NCBI GenBank assembly: GCA_015179025.1
Contig: WHUX01000332.1
Location: forward strand, 1-42,334
Direction of reading: 5' to 3'
Length of the DNA stretch: 42,334 nt
Source of the DNA: Terfezia claveryi
Taxonomy: Eukaryota > Ascomycota > Pezizomycetes > Pezizales > Pezizaceae
Below, in pieces: positions 1-11,170 of the stretch (position 1 is its first letter; every line of letters starts with the position of its first letter). The notes beneath the pieces are model-generated. The model made no database searches. It saw only the letters and a list, made by a program, of their open reading frames with translations, and was not told the DNA's origin. The translations under genes and the position numbers were made by a program.

Positions 1-102
1 AACGGCCCAGTCCATACCAGTATAGGGGGCCATACCAGTATGGTCCGGGCAATCCTGGAATGGCCCGGTCTATACCCGTATGGCCTGGAATCCCGGAACG
101 GA

Positions 103-490
103 CCAGAACATATATATATAAGCTCACGAATACATGGATTTCTCGCATATATATATATATGTTTCCAAAAGAACGAGTTTCTTACATATATATATATAAG
201 TCTCCAAAAGCACGGATTTCTCGTATATATATATAAGCCTACGAATGCATGAGTTTCTCGCATATATATATATAAGCTCGCGAATACATGGATTTCTCAC
301 ATATATATATATATGTCTCCAAAAGAATGAGTTTCTCACATATATATATATAAGTCTCTAAAAGCATGGGTTTCTCACATATATATATAAGCCCGCGAAT
401 ACATGAGTTTCTCGCATATATATATATAAGCCCGCGAATGCATGAGTTTCTCGCATATATATATATAAGCCCACGAATGCATAAATTCCT
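103..490. repeat. AT-rich minisatellite, about 40-bp unit
   Basis: About ten degenerate tandem copies of a 40-44 bp unit. Each has an (AT)n run of 8-14 bases followed by either a 'cgcgaatgcatgagtttctcg' type or a 'ctccaaaagaacgagtttctc' type segment, so two subtypes alternate. Several frames stay open on both strands only because the unit lacks stops; I see no gene here. Confidence 0.85.
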
Positions 491-782
491 ACGAATAATA
501 TCACAAAGTGTGAACTCTACACATATCTCAATACCACAACTACAATTTCCCAATATAACTATTATCAGGCCAGGCATTGAATAGTACGGCACTCATGAGT
601 GAAAGGGGGCTGAGCGCCATTGATTACTATTATGCCACTTCTCTTGTTATCCCTTATTTCATTGTTTTCGGAAAGTCTATATTATCGGCATTAGCAGTCG
701 GCCTTGGCAACTATGGTTTTCCTGTATATATACCTCTCTTCCCCGCGCATTTTCTCTTCGCTCTATATCCAAGCACATTACA

Positions 783-962
783 GTAAGCATTAGAGTAAGT
801 ATTGGAGTGAGTATTAGGGCAAGTATTAAAGTGAGTATTAGAGGGAGTATTAGAGTGAGTAATAGAGCAAGTATTAGGGGGAGTATTAGAGCGAGTATTG
901 GAGGTAGTATTAGAGCGACTATTGGAGCAAGTATTAGAGTGAGTATTAGGGCGATTGAAGCA
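783..962. repeat. 12-bp minisatellite (gagtattagagc type)
   Basis: About 15 degenerate copies of a 12-bp unit close to GAGTATTAGAGC. Twelve bases is four codons, so one frame reads as repeated Ser-Ile-Arg-x; this is most likely a by-product of the unit length and not a gene. The sequence from 500 to 780 has no recognisable feature. Confidence 0.85.
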
Positions 963-1164
963 GCGAGTGCATGTTTAATGTATATATCTATTACTCAATA
1001 CTTCTGTGTATATAATTATTAGCGAATACAATGGATATTTCCGCTGCATGCATATGCACCTGGCTAGTATTAGAAGGTCGTACATACAAGCTGGTGCATT
1101 GAAGAAGAGAGCAATTGTGGGTCTTCCATTAGCAACGCCAGCCATAGAACCTGTAGCGTTGGGG

Positions 1165-1372
1165 ACGAGCAGCCCGTTCCATGTTGCGTCCAGGAGGCGG
1201 GAGCATCTGCAAAGCGCATATGTTGCGTCCCAGATGTGGGAACACACTTGTGTTGCGTTCTAGGAGCAGAAGCACGCTTGTGTTGCATCCTGGGTTCGAG
1301 AACACCTGCCATGGGCGAGTGTTACGTCCCAAGCGCGGGCACCAGCTGCTAGTGCGTCCCGACGCATGAGTA
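1165..1372. repeat. Degenerate 33-40 bp tandem repeat
   Basis: Five or six loose copies of a segment starting TGTTGCGTCCcAGG and followed by a purine-rich 'gagcacctg' part. Copies differ in length and sequence, which suggests an old array. No coding signal is convincing in any frame. Confidence 0.6.
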
Positions 1373-1938
1373 CAAAGCTTTGGCATCCTGATCTTGAGTT
1401 TTCGTCCAGAACGTCCCGTGCGTTCTATGTGTCGGGACGCAGAGGATGCAAACACGATTTCTTGTTGATGCATATTAATACGATAGGTATACAACACCAG
1501 ACGTTCTCATCTCTGCACACTATCTCCAACCAACCTACCTTCACAAAGTCAGTTATTACCCAACAGAGCCTGTTTTGAGTTTGTCCCCTTATCTCGAATA
1601 TATGGACCAGGGGTACCAAGATCCATTCCATCAGTTGGTGTTGGGTATCAAGGCAATCATGCTTTTGGGTCCGAATTGAGAATCCGATGAAGGACTTTGT
1701 TCATTTCAGGCTAATAGGCAATAGGTCTATTAGGATACATGCTTGGCTTGATAGCTAATTTCGAATAGCTAATAAGATATTTCTGACACACATGAAAATT
1801 GCCTACAACTTCTTATTACTAGAAAAGTTGGTTAAGCATGTCTGATTGGATGTTATCAGAATAGATACTACACTTGAGCTAATTGGGGGAGTAGGGCTGG
1901 GCACAAGCCGGCTCGCATACAGGCTTGAGCCGGCTCGC
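1373..1938. other. No gene seen; short GC-rich direct repeat before the LTR
   Basis: Unremarkable sequence with no gene. Just before the LTR, a segment containing 'gccggctcgc' occurs twice (about 1907-1937). Confidence 0.5.
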
Positions 1939-2442
1939 TGTCACAACCATCCTTTCCTAGCCGGGTTTGAGAGTCAGACAAGATTCCGTCCGACTCTTGT
2001 TATTTTTGATTGATATCGTTGTTATCTCTGTTCTCGAGATAAGGGGTCTCTGGAACCTTATTCCTTCCTGTGGCCTTGGCCAGCCAGGAAGGAATCCTGT
2101 ATATATAGCTTGCTCTCTCCGCCCTCTCGTTGGATCCCCATCCAACGTCTTGTATATCCAATACAGGGCCTTGCTTCTCTCCACGTTGGTGCATCTCCCT
2201 TGTGCACCTCCTTGCCTTGCCTTGCCTTGTCTCTACAGCCCAGCTGTCTCTCTTGACATACGCGGCAACTGCTTCCGCATGTCTCGTATCCCTTGCTCTC
2301 TGCCTCTCTTGCCTCTTACCCTTGCCTCCCATCTCAGCCTCCTCCTGGTCACACACGTAGTTTTCCTACGTGTGTGATATCCTAGCCTTGCCCTTGCCCC
2401 GGCATACCCCTTGGTCGCCTTGCCCCCAGAGCCGTCGTTACA
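1939..2442 (+). repeat. Ty3/gypsy LTR (5' side)
   Basis: The boundaries are TGTCACAACC at the left and GTTACA at the right, giving 504 bp. Inside are a TATA-like tgtatatatag (about 2099-2109) and a perfect hairpin at 2129-2146 (GTTGGAT, CCCC loop, ATCCAAC). Gag starts about 90 bp downstream, so this is placed as the 5' LTR. A related but shorter LTR lies at 13171-13481 and shares both termini, the TATA region, the hairpin and the 'catacccttgg' part. The two differ too much to be a recent pair from one insertion. Confidence 0.75.
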
Positions 2443-2457
2443 CTACGTTGGATCTTC

Positions 2458-3677
2458 TTGACCAACTGGTATGCTGTCCTATCCGGAACCCCTCCACCCG
2501 CTGTCAGGTTTCAAACCTGGAGTAACTCCCCTATGCCCTCAGGACCGAACGAATTGAATGCCTATCATCGAGGGATCATCGACATCTTCGAGGCCATGGA
2601 TGCCATTGGGGCCGAACTCAGCAATAGCTTGGCCGTGGCTGAATGCAAACTGAGATCCGCCGATGAAGAAATCACAGTACTCCAAAACGACCTTGACAAT
2701 GCCACCATCGCTCTGGCTAACGAGCGAACCACGATCCAGACCGTCAACCGCGGTATGGCCGCTATGTTGGCAACCCCACCCTCCGCACCAACCACCAAAA
2801 CCGAAAGTATTCCAACCCCCCCCAAATTCAATGGGGATAGGGCTCGCCTCCGAGCTTGGAAGAACTCGGTAAACCTCAAACTCAATGGGGACTCAGCCAG
2901 ATTCCCATCCGAGCAACACCGATTGGCTTATGTCTTTGCCCTGCTGGAGGGTAAGGCAGTAGATCAAATCCAGCCATATGCCCTCGAAACTGGATTAAGC
3001 TGAACGGCATCCCGGCACTCTTCGCTATTCTAGACAGGGCTTTTGGGGACCCCAATGCCGTGGGTACGGGTATTCGAGCCCTCCGAGCCCTGAAACAACA
3101 TAATTCGGATCTGTCCACATATGTAGCAGAGTTTTCCAGGCTGGCAGCAGAAGTATTGTGGAATGACTAGTCAAAGCTCGAGCAGTTCCAGGAGGGACTG
3201 AATGACAAACTTCAATAGGCCATGGTAACCCTTCCAGAGACTAAGAGTCTCGACGAATTAATCGACCAGGCATCCAGGGTAGAACAATGGATGGCTAGGT
3301 TGAGACACCGCCTTACCTTCCACCCTGCCACCCGCTCACCTCAGCAACCACAGCAATATCAACCACAGCAACACCAACAACAGCAACCGACCCCCAAGCC
3401 TGCCCAAGTCCCGGCCTCGGCCAACAAACCTGCGCACCCCTCTCTCGTGGCAGGTGGTGCCGCGCCTATAGACCTATTCGCAGGTAGGCCACGATTAACC
3501 CAGGAGGAGAGAGATCGCCGCCGAATGAACGGGCTGTGCATAGTATGCGGAAAAGGGGACCATTTTATTGCGGCATGTCCCCTCCGAAAAAACCGCTCCC
3601 TGGCCACTCATGCCATCTCGGAAGCTAGGATCAAAGAAGTTGGGGAAGAGTCGGGAAAAGGGGAGTCCCTTGCCTAG
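2458..3677 (+). pseudogene. gag: Ty3/gypsy Gag, broken
   Basis: Gag would form the virus-like particle of the retrotransposon. The likely start is the ATG at 2533 in a frame already open from 2458. A coiled-coil-like N-terminal part is followed by a capsid segment (from PPKFNGDRARLRAWK on). The frame shifts by -1 at about 2998; two TAG codons then interrupt it (about 3168 and 3216) at places where Gln fits. After a Gln/Pro-rich linker comes a zinc knuckle, CIVCGKGDHFIAAC (CX2CX4HX4C, about 3538-3579), the clearest Gag signature. The copy is not functional. Protease and RT follow in order on the same strand. Confidence 0.85.
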
Positions 3678-3718
3678 TTACTGATACTAGCAAGGGACCT
3701 GCCCCAGGTCACTTATCT

Positions 3719-4477
3719 TTGTCTGCGTTTTCTTTGCCTACATCTATGTCTATTGATAAGTCTCGCCTGTTTGGCGAGCACTTCATTGTACCTATAACTG
3801 TCAAATTCAATTGTAAAACAGTGGTCACATCAGCTTTCATAGATTGTGGTGCTACAGGAATTACCTTCATTGATCAGGCCTTCGTCAGTAAGAACTCCAT
3901 CCCAACCTCCAAGCTCAATACCTCCCGCCTCCTCGATGTTATTGATGGCCATCCTATATTCTCCAGGGCTATCACTGACCTTGCTTGTTTACCCAGTACC
4001 ATTGGAGACTATTCTGAGAGTCTCCCAATATTCATGACCAAGCTAAAATACCCCATTGTTCTGGGAATCCTATGGCTCCGGATGCATGATGTCTCCGTCA
4101 ATTTCGGCTCCTATACCTTGAATTTCGATAGTGGGTATTGCAAGAGACACTGTGGTGCCCCGCAGGCCGCCGTTAAGGGGTTATGTGCTTTACCTCCCCT
4201 GGTAGAGGACCCCGCCCAGGTAGTACACCAGCCCGTACACATCAATGCCGCTGACTCCGCTGTTCCCTCTAGTTCCCCCACTTCTACCCCTGTGCTCCCG
4301 GTTTCCCCTGTACCTCCGGTTTGCCCTGTCCTACCACCCCCGAAGCCCCTCAACGTTAGCTTTATCGGGGCAGGGGCTTTCGCTTACCTCACCAGGAGGC
4401 ATAAGCTGAAGGCTAATACCCTGTCGATACATGAGGTAAATCTGGAGATTAATAAGACACGGTCGAAGGAGGAGTGA
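3719..4477 (+). pseudogene. pol: Ty3/gypsy aspartic protease region
   Basis: A 252-codon open stretch. The segment AFIDCGATGITFID at residues 39-52 matches the retropepsin active site (hydrophobic-Asp-x-Gly-Ala), with Cys in place of the usual Ser/Thr, and a later LGILWLRMHD matches the second conserved retropepsin segment. The protein then runs through a Pro/Ser-rich linker. In a working element it would be part of a Gag-Pol polyprotein and process it. Here it sits between broken Gag and broken RT and can only be a remnant. The Asp-Cys-Gly-Ala variant occurs in fungal chromoviruses, so the Cys is not necessarily a mutation. Confidence 0.8.
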
Positions 4478-4483
4478 AAGTCC

Positions 4484-5173
4484 ATGGTCCTGGACGAATA
4501 CCACGAATTCATCGACCTGTTCTCGGAAAAGGTCGCAGAAAAACTCGCACCCCACCGGCTATATGACTACACGATTCCGCTGATAGAGGGTGAGACCCCC
4601 CCCTATGGGCCCCTCTACGGAATGTCCCGGTTGGAGCTGGAAGCTTTGAAGAAATACTTGGAGGAAAACCTCAACAAGAGCTTCATTCGCCACAGCTCCT
4701 CACTAGCGGGTGCCTCGGTACTTTTCGTGATGAAATCAGATGGCTCTCTCCAGTTGTGTGTCGATTACAGGGCCTAAACGAGATAACGGTCAAAAACAGG
4801 TACCCCCTACCCCTAATCCAGGAGACACTAGCCAGGCTCTCCAAAGCTAAATGGTTCACCAAACTGGATTTGAGAGGGGCGTACAACCTGGTACGGATTG
4901 CTGAAGGGGAGGAATGGAAAACTGCCTTCCGAACTTGCTATGGCCATTTTGAGTATAACGTCATACCGTTTGGGTTGACTAATGCCCTAGCCTCTTTCCA
5001 GCACTTCATCAATGACACCTTGCGGGACTTCCTCGACGTGTTCTGCACGGCTTACCTGGATGATATCCTCATATACTTGAACTCCCTAGCGGAACACAAA
5101 TTCCAAGTGAGGTAGGTGCTAGAGAAGCTGGAGAAGGTTGAGTTATACCTAAAACGGGAAAAATGCGATTTTC
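4484..5173 (+). pseudogene. pol: Ty3/gypsy reverse transcriptase, frameshifted and truncated
   Basis: The first frame (4484-4777) carries the fingers region ending in CVDYRA. A one-base loss at about 4776 moves the rest to another frame, which reads [27 protein letters not shown], the IPFGLTNA segment and the catalytic [12 protein letters not shown] at about 5113 replaces an expected Gln, and similarity ends at about 5173 just after KREKCDF. RNase H and integrase are absent downstream, so the element is truncated and not merely interrupted. Assignment to Ty3/gypsy RT is firm; the chromovirus subgroup is inferred. Confidence 0.9.
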
Positions 5174-5451
5174 TAACAGTTATTCTCGACCAAATAACGG
5201 CGTTATTTGACTTCCTAAGCCTATACAAGTCGGTATTTAAACCGGTTGTAGTAACAGCTAACGGAAACTTGCTGGTTTAACAAAAAGTTAAATAACGGCG
5301 TTATTTGAGTTCTCAGCCAATCATTTACTAAGGGTGGCGCTTTTTTTAGCCTGATTTAAAAAAGCAGCACAGGTTTTTAACTTTAGCAGTAATCTATATT
5401 ATAATAGCTATACCTATTTAGTTACCACAACTAAAATTTAGACCACGCAAT
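5174..5451. other. Two copies of a 17-bp palindrome; possible MITE remnant
   Basis: Directly after the RT break, AAATAACGGCGTTATTT occurs at about 5192-5208 and again at about 5291-5307. Each is palindromic apart from the central base, and flanking bases are partly mirrored (cttcc/gagaac). The left edge, TAACAGTTATTC, resembles the end of a pogo/Fot1-like element at a TA site. No matching right terminus was found, so only a remnant is proposed. A TA-rich segment follows up to the minisatellite. Confidence 0.4.
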
Positions 5452-6178
5452 AATGCTGCTGGTACAAATAGCTGTCTACACAAATAGCTGGTCATACAAA
5501 CAGCTGTGTATATAAATACCAGCTGGTGCAAATAGTAACTGGCGCAAATACCAGCTGGTATAAATAGTAGCCAGTGTAAATAGTAGCCGGCGCAACTAGC
5601 AGCTGGCATATATTGCAGTCGGCGCAAATAGCAGGCAGTGCAAATAGTAGCTGGGACAAATACCATCTGGCACAAATAGCAGCTGGTGCAATTAGTAGCC
5701 GGCATAAATAGCAGCCGGCACAAATAGCAGCCAGTGCAAATAGCAGCCAGTACAAATAGCAGCCGGCACAAATAGCATCCAGCACAAATATTAGCCAGTG
5801 CATACAGCAGCCGGCACAAATAGCAGCTGGTGCAAATAACAGCTGGCACCAATAACAGCCGGCCCAAATAGCAGCCAGTGTATATAGTAGCCGGCATAAA
5901 TAGTAGCTGGCACAAATAGCAGCTAGCACTAATAGCAGCCGGCGTAAATAGCACCCAGTACAAATATTAGCTAGTGCATATAGCAGCCGGTGCATATAGC
6001 AACTAGTGTAAATAGCAGCTGGCACTAAGAACAGCCGGTGCAAATAGCAGCCAGTGTACATAGCAGCTGGCGCAAATAGCAGCCAGTGCAAATAGCAGCA
6101 AGCACAAATAGTTGCCTACACAAATAGAAGCTGGTGCAAAAAGCAGCCGGCGTAAATAGCAGCTAGTGCCACTAGCAA
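5452..6178. repeat. 16-bp minisatellite, about 45 copies
   Basis: Tandem degenerate copies of CAAATAGCAGCCGGCA, with variation mainly in the last four bases (ggca, agtg, tggt, agta). The 16-bp unit is not a multiple of three, so three units make a 48-bp, 16-residue period. On the - strand more than one frame stays open for 180-200 codons because the unit lacks stops in all three phases. I read it as non-coding. Confidence 0.9.
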
Positions 6179-6231
6179 CTATATCTATACTAGACTAAAT
6201 ATTGCTATTACTTTATTAGTATATATATTTG

Positions 6232-6261
6232 AAACTATACCCACTATTAGTGGTATAGTTT
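6232..6261. other. Imperfect inverted repeat (hairpin)
   Basis: AAACTATACC at the left pairs with GGTATAGTTT at the right around a short CACTATTAGT centre. A segment with similar parts (tataggtatag then cccact...agtggg) occurs near 39877-39895. It may be a relic of a small inverted-repeat element; no duplication of target bases was recognised. Confidence 0.5.
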
Positions 6262-6290
6262 AAAATTAAAGCTATGGAAAAAAAATTATT

Positions 6291-6534
6291 TTAATATAAA
6301 AAACCAAATAAATAAAACAAATAAAACAAAGTAAACAAAGAAAACAAAGAAAACAAATAAAACAAATAAAATAAATAATATCCAAAAAACAAAGAAAATA
6401 AATCAATAAAATAAAATAAATAAAATAAATAAAATAAATAAAATAAATAAAATAAATAAAATAAATAAAATAAATAAAATAAATAAAATAAATAAAATAA
6501 ATAAAATAAATAAAACAAATTAAGAAAATCAAAT
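6291..6534. repeat. AT-rich 9-bp microsatellite (aaaataaat)n
   Basis: The core, about 6409-6514, is a near-perfect run of AAAATAAAT (9 bp). It is flanked by looser 'aaacaaataa' copies. The - strand reads as Phe-Tyr-Leu or Ile-Tyr-Phe repeats, which is low-complexity and not taken as protein. Confidence 0.9.
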
Positions 6535-6547
6535 AAATAAAATCAAA

Positions 6548-6850
6548 CTAGCCGGTATGGGCCCGCGCCAGCGGGCCCGCCGGCCCTAGCGCCGCTCCCT
6601 TGAAACTCAAGCAAACTGGACGGTGAGGTAAGCAGGCCGGCGGGCCGTCCACAGGCTTGTGGGCCTACAGGCTGGCGGGCCCGACATAGGTCTGCGGCCC
6701 CACGACGCTAAAGGGCCCCGGCCACTAGCCTCCCCCCCCTGGTAGGCCATCGGGCCCATCTCAGGCCTGCGGGCCTTCTGCCGGGTGAGCCCAACTTGGC
6801 TCTGCAGCCTTGGCTCTACGGCCCCACAACACCACATGGCTCTGAGGCCT
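6548..6850. repeat. GC-rich degenerate repeat
   Basis: Strong base-composition jump after the AT-rich array. Repeated variants of 'gcctgcgggcc', 'ggcgggcc' and 'gctctgcagcc/gctctacggcc' occur throughout. No gene was recognised. Confidence 0.55.
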
Positions 6851-6859
6851 CACTATGCC

Positions 6860-7168
6860 CCCCTTGAGGGTTATTTGCTCACTTAATTCTTCGATTCTAG
6901 GCTCATTTGCTCACTCGATTGACTGGCCATTTGCTCGATTCTAGGGTCATTTGCTCGCTCAATTCTAGGGTCATTTGCTCGCTCAATTCTACGGTCATTT
7001 GCTCGCTTGATTCTAGGGCCATTGGCTCACACAATTCTAGGGTCATTTTCTCGCTCTATTGAAGGGTCATTTGTTCACTCGAGTGAATAGTCATTTGCTT
7101 ACTCGATTCTAGATGCTCGCTCACTCGATTCTAGGGTCAACTTGATTCTAGGGTCATTTGCTCACTCG
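6860..7168. repeat. 24-bp minisatellite, short diverged block
   Basis: About 12 diverged copies of the GATTCTAGGGTCATTTGCTC unit that makes up the large array at 7944-9221. Some copies are shortened. The two blocks are separated by about 775 bp of unrelated sequence. Confidence 0.85.
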
Positions 7169-7943
7169 AAATGCAGCCATCCACTGCCAACAGACTCCAA
7201 AGCTGACTTAGCCCTGGGATCCAAATCTGACTCAGAATGTTCTAGTACGTTCCATATTTGCTCATAAGCTGGCTTGATCTCATTGCCAATAGCCCATGTC
7301 CTCCCAATCTGTTCTTAATGACTTCCCTTTACACATGATCACACGCTGGGAGCTACATATACACAATCGCACTTTGAGAGTCTGATAGGTGTCTATCATC
7401 CATATATTAAGTCCTCTTGACCCTTTAGCTGCATACTACTAATACTACCATCTACCAGACTCACTACAATTCTATCGGACTACTACAAATCCTATCGGAC
7501 TACTACAATCCAGTCTATGATGGACAGAATCTAGTCTATTACCGACAGAATCCAGTCTATTACTGACAGAATCCAGTCTATTACCCACACAATCCTGTCT
7601 ATATTCATGTTTACCGCATACAGCTATTTCCTCCACCGTACTAGGTGGTCCAAAGGCCTGGAGGAGCTCAAACCCGACGCCATAGGGATTACCAGCTATA
7701 AGCTGATTGTTAGACAGTGGAGACTGGTCCACAGAGAGCGGGAACTGGTTCTGAGACTGTAGGAACTGAATTAGACCTTAGGGGCCTCGCGACAATAGGG
7801 GGCACATGGTACCCTACTTCAAAAGTGTGGTCGCCTAGGACTTGGAGATTTTTTCCTCTTATTCTTTCTGTACACCACCCTCAGCATAGGCATCAATTTC
7901 TATGCTTATTTGCACTATTATACGGAGGTTGTTTGGTCAGTCA
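7169..7943. other. Spacer between the two 24-bp blocks, with a small 21-bp repeat
   Basis: Mostly unique sequence. At about 7460-7605 there are four or five copies of a 21-22 bp unit (gacagaatccagtctattac), which on the - strand reads as Asn-Arg-Leu-Asp-Ser-Val-Gly. A short 'ctatcggactactacaat' repeat precedes it. No gene supported. Confidence 0.55.
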
Positions 7944-9221
7944 CTTATTCACTCAATTCTAGGGACCTTTGTTACTTCTATTCTAGGGTCATTTGTTTCC
8001 TCGATTCTAGAGTCATTTGCTGGCTCGATTCCAGTGTCATTTGGTTGCTTGATTCTAGGCTCATTTGCATACTCGATTCTATGCTAATTTGCTCGCTCAA
8101 TTCTAGAGCCATTTGCTTGCTCAATTCTGTGCTAATTTGCTTGCTCGATTCTACGGTCATTTGCTCGCTCGATTCCAGGGTCATTTGCTTACTCAATTCT
8201 AGAGTCATTTGCTTGCTTGTTTCTGGGGTCATTTGCTCGCTCGATTCCAGGGTCATTTGCTTACTCAATTCTAGAGTCATTTGCTTGCTCGATTCTAGGG
8301 TCATTTGCTCGCTCCATTCCAGGGTTATTTGCTTGCTCGATTCTAGGGTCATTTGCTTGCTCAATTCTAAAGTCATTTTCTTGCTAGATTCTAGGGTTAT
8401 TTGCATACTCGATTCCGTGCTAATTTGCTTGCTCGATTCTATAGTCATTTGCTCGCTCGATTCTAGAGCCATTTGCTTGCTCAATTCTGTGCTAATTTAC
8501 TTGCTTGATTCTAGCGTCATTTGCATACTCGATTCTATGCTAATTTGCTCGCTCGATTCTAGGCTCATTTGCTCCCTCGATTCTGTGCTAATTTGCTTGC
8601 TCAATTGTAGAGTCATTTGCTTGCTCGATTCTAGGGTCATTTGCATACTTGATCCTATGCTAATTTGCTTGCTCCATTCTAGGGTCATTTACATACTCGA
8701 TCCTATGCTACTTTGCTTGCTCGATTTTAGGCTCATTTGCTCGCTCGATTCTATACTAATTTGCTTGCTCGATTCTAGGCTTATTTGCTCCCTCGATTCT
8801 GTGCTAATTTACTTGCTCAATTCTAGAGTCATTTGCTTGCTCGATTCTAGGCTCATTTGTATACTAGATCCTATGCTAATTTGCTTGCTCCATTCTAGGG
8901 TCATTTTGCATACTCGATCCTATGCTACTTTGCTTGCTTGATTCTAGGCTCATTTGCTCGCTCGATTCTGTACTAATTTGCTTGCTCGATTATAGGCTCA
9001 TTTGCACCCTCGATTCTGTGCTAATTTGCTTGCTCAATTCTAGAGTCATTTGCTTGCTCGATTCTAGGCTCATTTGTATACTCGATCCTATGCTAATTTG
9101 CTTGCTCCATTCTAGGGTCATTTGCATACTCGATCCTATGTTACTTTACCTTCTCGATTCTAGGCTCATTTGCTCGCTCGATTCTGTACTAATTTGCTTG
9201 CTCAATTCTAGACTCATTTGG
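7944..9221. repeat. 24-bp minisatellite, about 53 copies, with higher-order structure
   Basis: The unit is close to GATTCTAGGGTCATTTGCTT plus gctc (24 bp, eight codons). One + strand frame is open for 343 codons (7910-8941) as an eight-residue repeat (x-Leu-Leu-Asp-Ser-Arg-Val-Ile-Cys type). After an extra T near 8906 the open run continues in another frame to 9305. A - strand frame is also open (Ser-Lys-Gln-Met-Thr-Leu-Glu-Ser repeats, 7978-8484). Openness on both strands argues for a length effect and not a gene. From 8692 the variants recur in blocks of nine units. Confidence 0.9.
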
Positions 9222-10505
9222 ACTGGAATGCAGGGGTGGTTTGGACGGAGATTTCAGGTCTTATTCGCACGGGCACGATCTGTTTGGTCTTTTGTGGTTC
9301 CGTGATACCTATGTATTTAGCTAGTTTTATATTATACTGAGAATCAAATAAAAAGTTTTGAAATGCATAAAATGCAGGTACTGTGGTAAAATGTGTATGC
9401 TGTTCATTACGACTGAAGAAAGGGAAAAACAAGTATGGTAGCCATTGCTACTGTAGATAGGCACAATGCAGGGCCTTCAAAAGATTATAGATAATGAGCC
9501 TGCAATAACAATGTTAAGTATTGTGATAGAGCATGCGCAAAAGATCAGTAAAGAGAGTGACGTTGAGAATAGAGTAGCAAAGAGGGTGACGTTGGCAAGA
9601 GGACACCTGGCATCCAGTTGTAAATTTACAGAGTGTGAGACAGTCCGGAATTGTGAGTAGCAGCATTGCGTGAAGTGTATTGTAAGATTAAGATATTGTG
9701 TGAACTGTGTTGTAAGATTGAGATCTTAACACCACACGGAGTTTTACAAATTGGCGTTTTGGCACACAGCACAATCTAAAATTTTTCTAATGTAGTGATG
9801 TCACACTAAGGTTGCTATACATGTAGTTGCACTTAGAGAAAACTCGAAGAAATGATCATTCTTAGAAACACAAAACTAAGCTATACCCCTATAATTCCGT
9901 GTTCTTCATAATGAAAGTGAATAGTTTCTTATTTATTTTCCAGCCCATAATGAATTAATACTGCTCGCTTTTCATTCTGATCTATTTAAATATGGTCTAC
10001 CAGGCTATTTTATACCTATTTTATACCTATACCTTTCCTCTTGAATGATCCCTCTGAACGGCAAGCATGAATTATGCTTATGCACCATCTGTATGTGGGG
10101 TATAGTATACTACATTCAGGTTCGGTAGCGGGATGAACACTAACATGTAGTTGATCTATGTTGGGCAGCGTCGACCATATATGATGTAAGAAGATCTTAT
10201 AAATTATACAATAATATATTGTGAGGTAGCTTGGTAATCCCCCAAACGAGAGCGGAGGCAGGCGATTATCTAGTTGCCACCCACCAGGAACATTTGCGCT
10301 GATTTCTTATATTATCTAGATTGATTCCTCCTCCTCCACCACTGCTAGAAGGGCTTGGTTTTAGATTTCGCCCATAATGTAATCAATCTATTCTTCATTG
10401 TTTTCTGTATTATAAACATGAAAAGAATCAAAGTAACTCCGAGCTGAAGGTACCCTATACACATTGGAGGTGTTGAACACATTGTTGAGTATAGACTATA
10501 AGTAT
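9222..10505. other. AT-rich stretch without a recognised gene
   Basis: No open frame with recognisable protein character, no RNA gene and no terminal repeats were seen. A short 'attttatacctattttatacctat' duplication lies near 10010-10030. Confidence 0.5.
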
Positions 10506-11170
10506 ATTTTTTTTATTTTTATAAAAAACTCATTACTCCTATTGGGACCCTACATGAGTCCATGAGGACTGGGTGGATTCAGGACAAGGCAAGTTAATCT
10601 GCCCAGTCCAAAGCAATAGATACAAATAACAAATAAAATATAACAAATTCTTGCAACAGAGAAACCCCATACTGTCATTAATCGGCAATACCAAATGAGC
10701 TTGAGAACCCTAACTAGACTCCTGGTACTAAAATAACCCCACTCCTCTCCTCACATCACATTCCTCTATTCACTGCTCTGCTCAGCTCTTCTCCTCCCTG
10801 CCTGAGTAGGCTGTATACTTCATTGAAAAAGGCCTCCATGGCCTCGTATGTCTCTTCCCCCTCTTTCCTCCATACTGGTTTGTCTAATGCTTCCTAAGTA
10901 TTCCTATCGTCTAATAAAAGCACTTGCCCTCGAGCTAGATGGGGGCATTCGAAGGTGATATGTTGACCATCTTCTATTGGATATCCGCATAGCCCCAGTC
11001 AGTTCACATCCAAGTGAGGGTGGAGAAGGCTTGCCAGCCCCAGTCTGATACCCTTCGCTTGCCATGCCCATCCCTTGTCCTCGCTTGGCAGGCAAATCGA
11101 GGGCAGTCGAAGGTGAGGTTGTCCGTATTCTAGTTGAGGTGACCTTATTCTGGCATGAAGTGGAGGGTGA
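10506..11170 (-). mobile_element. LINE 3' fragment(s), minus orientation
   Basis: An interrupted poly(T) tract at the left is the poly(A) tail read on -. Next comes the family 3' UTR with its paired hairpins, then the C-terminal end of ORF2: EGEETYEAMEAFF at about 10820-10855 and the gag-like zinc motif tail HITFECPHLARG at about 10920-10965. A second copy of the motif, reading LTFDCPRFACQAR, lies at about 11075-11115 on the same strand. This suggests two overlapping or tandem 5'-truncated copies. RT is absent, so the fragment cannot move by itself. Confidence 0.7.

Noticed and set aside
5418..6091. Cysteine/leucine-rich 180-200 residue proteins on the - strand
   Set aside because: They are translations of the 16-bp minisatellite, open in more than one frame on the same strand.
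6272..6532. Phe/Ile/Tyr-rich membrane-like protein on -
   Set aside because: It is the AAAATAAAT microsatellite read in frame.
5452..9221. CRISPR array
   Set aside because: The repeats are tandem without unique spacers and the genome is eukaryotic.
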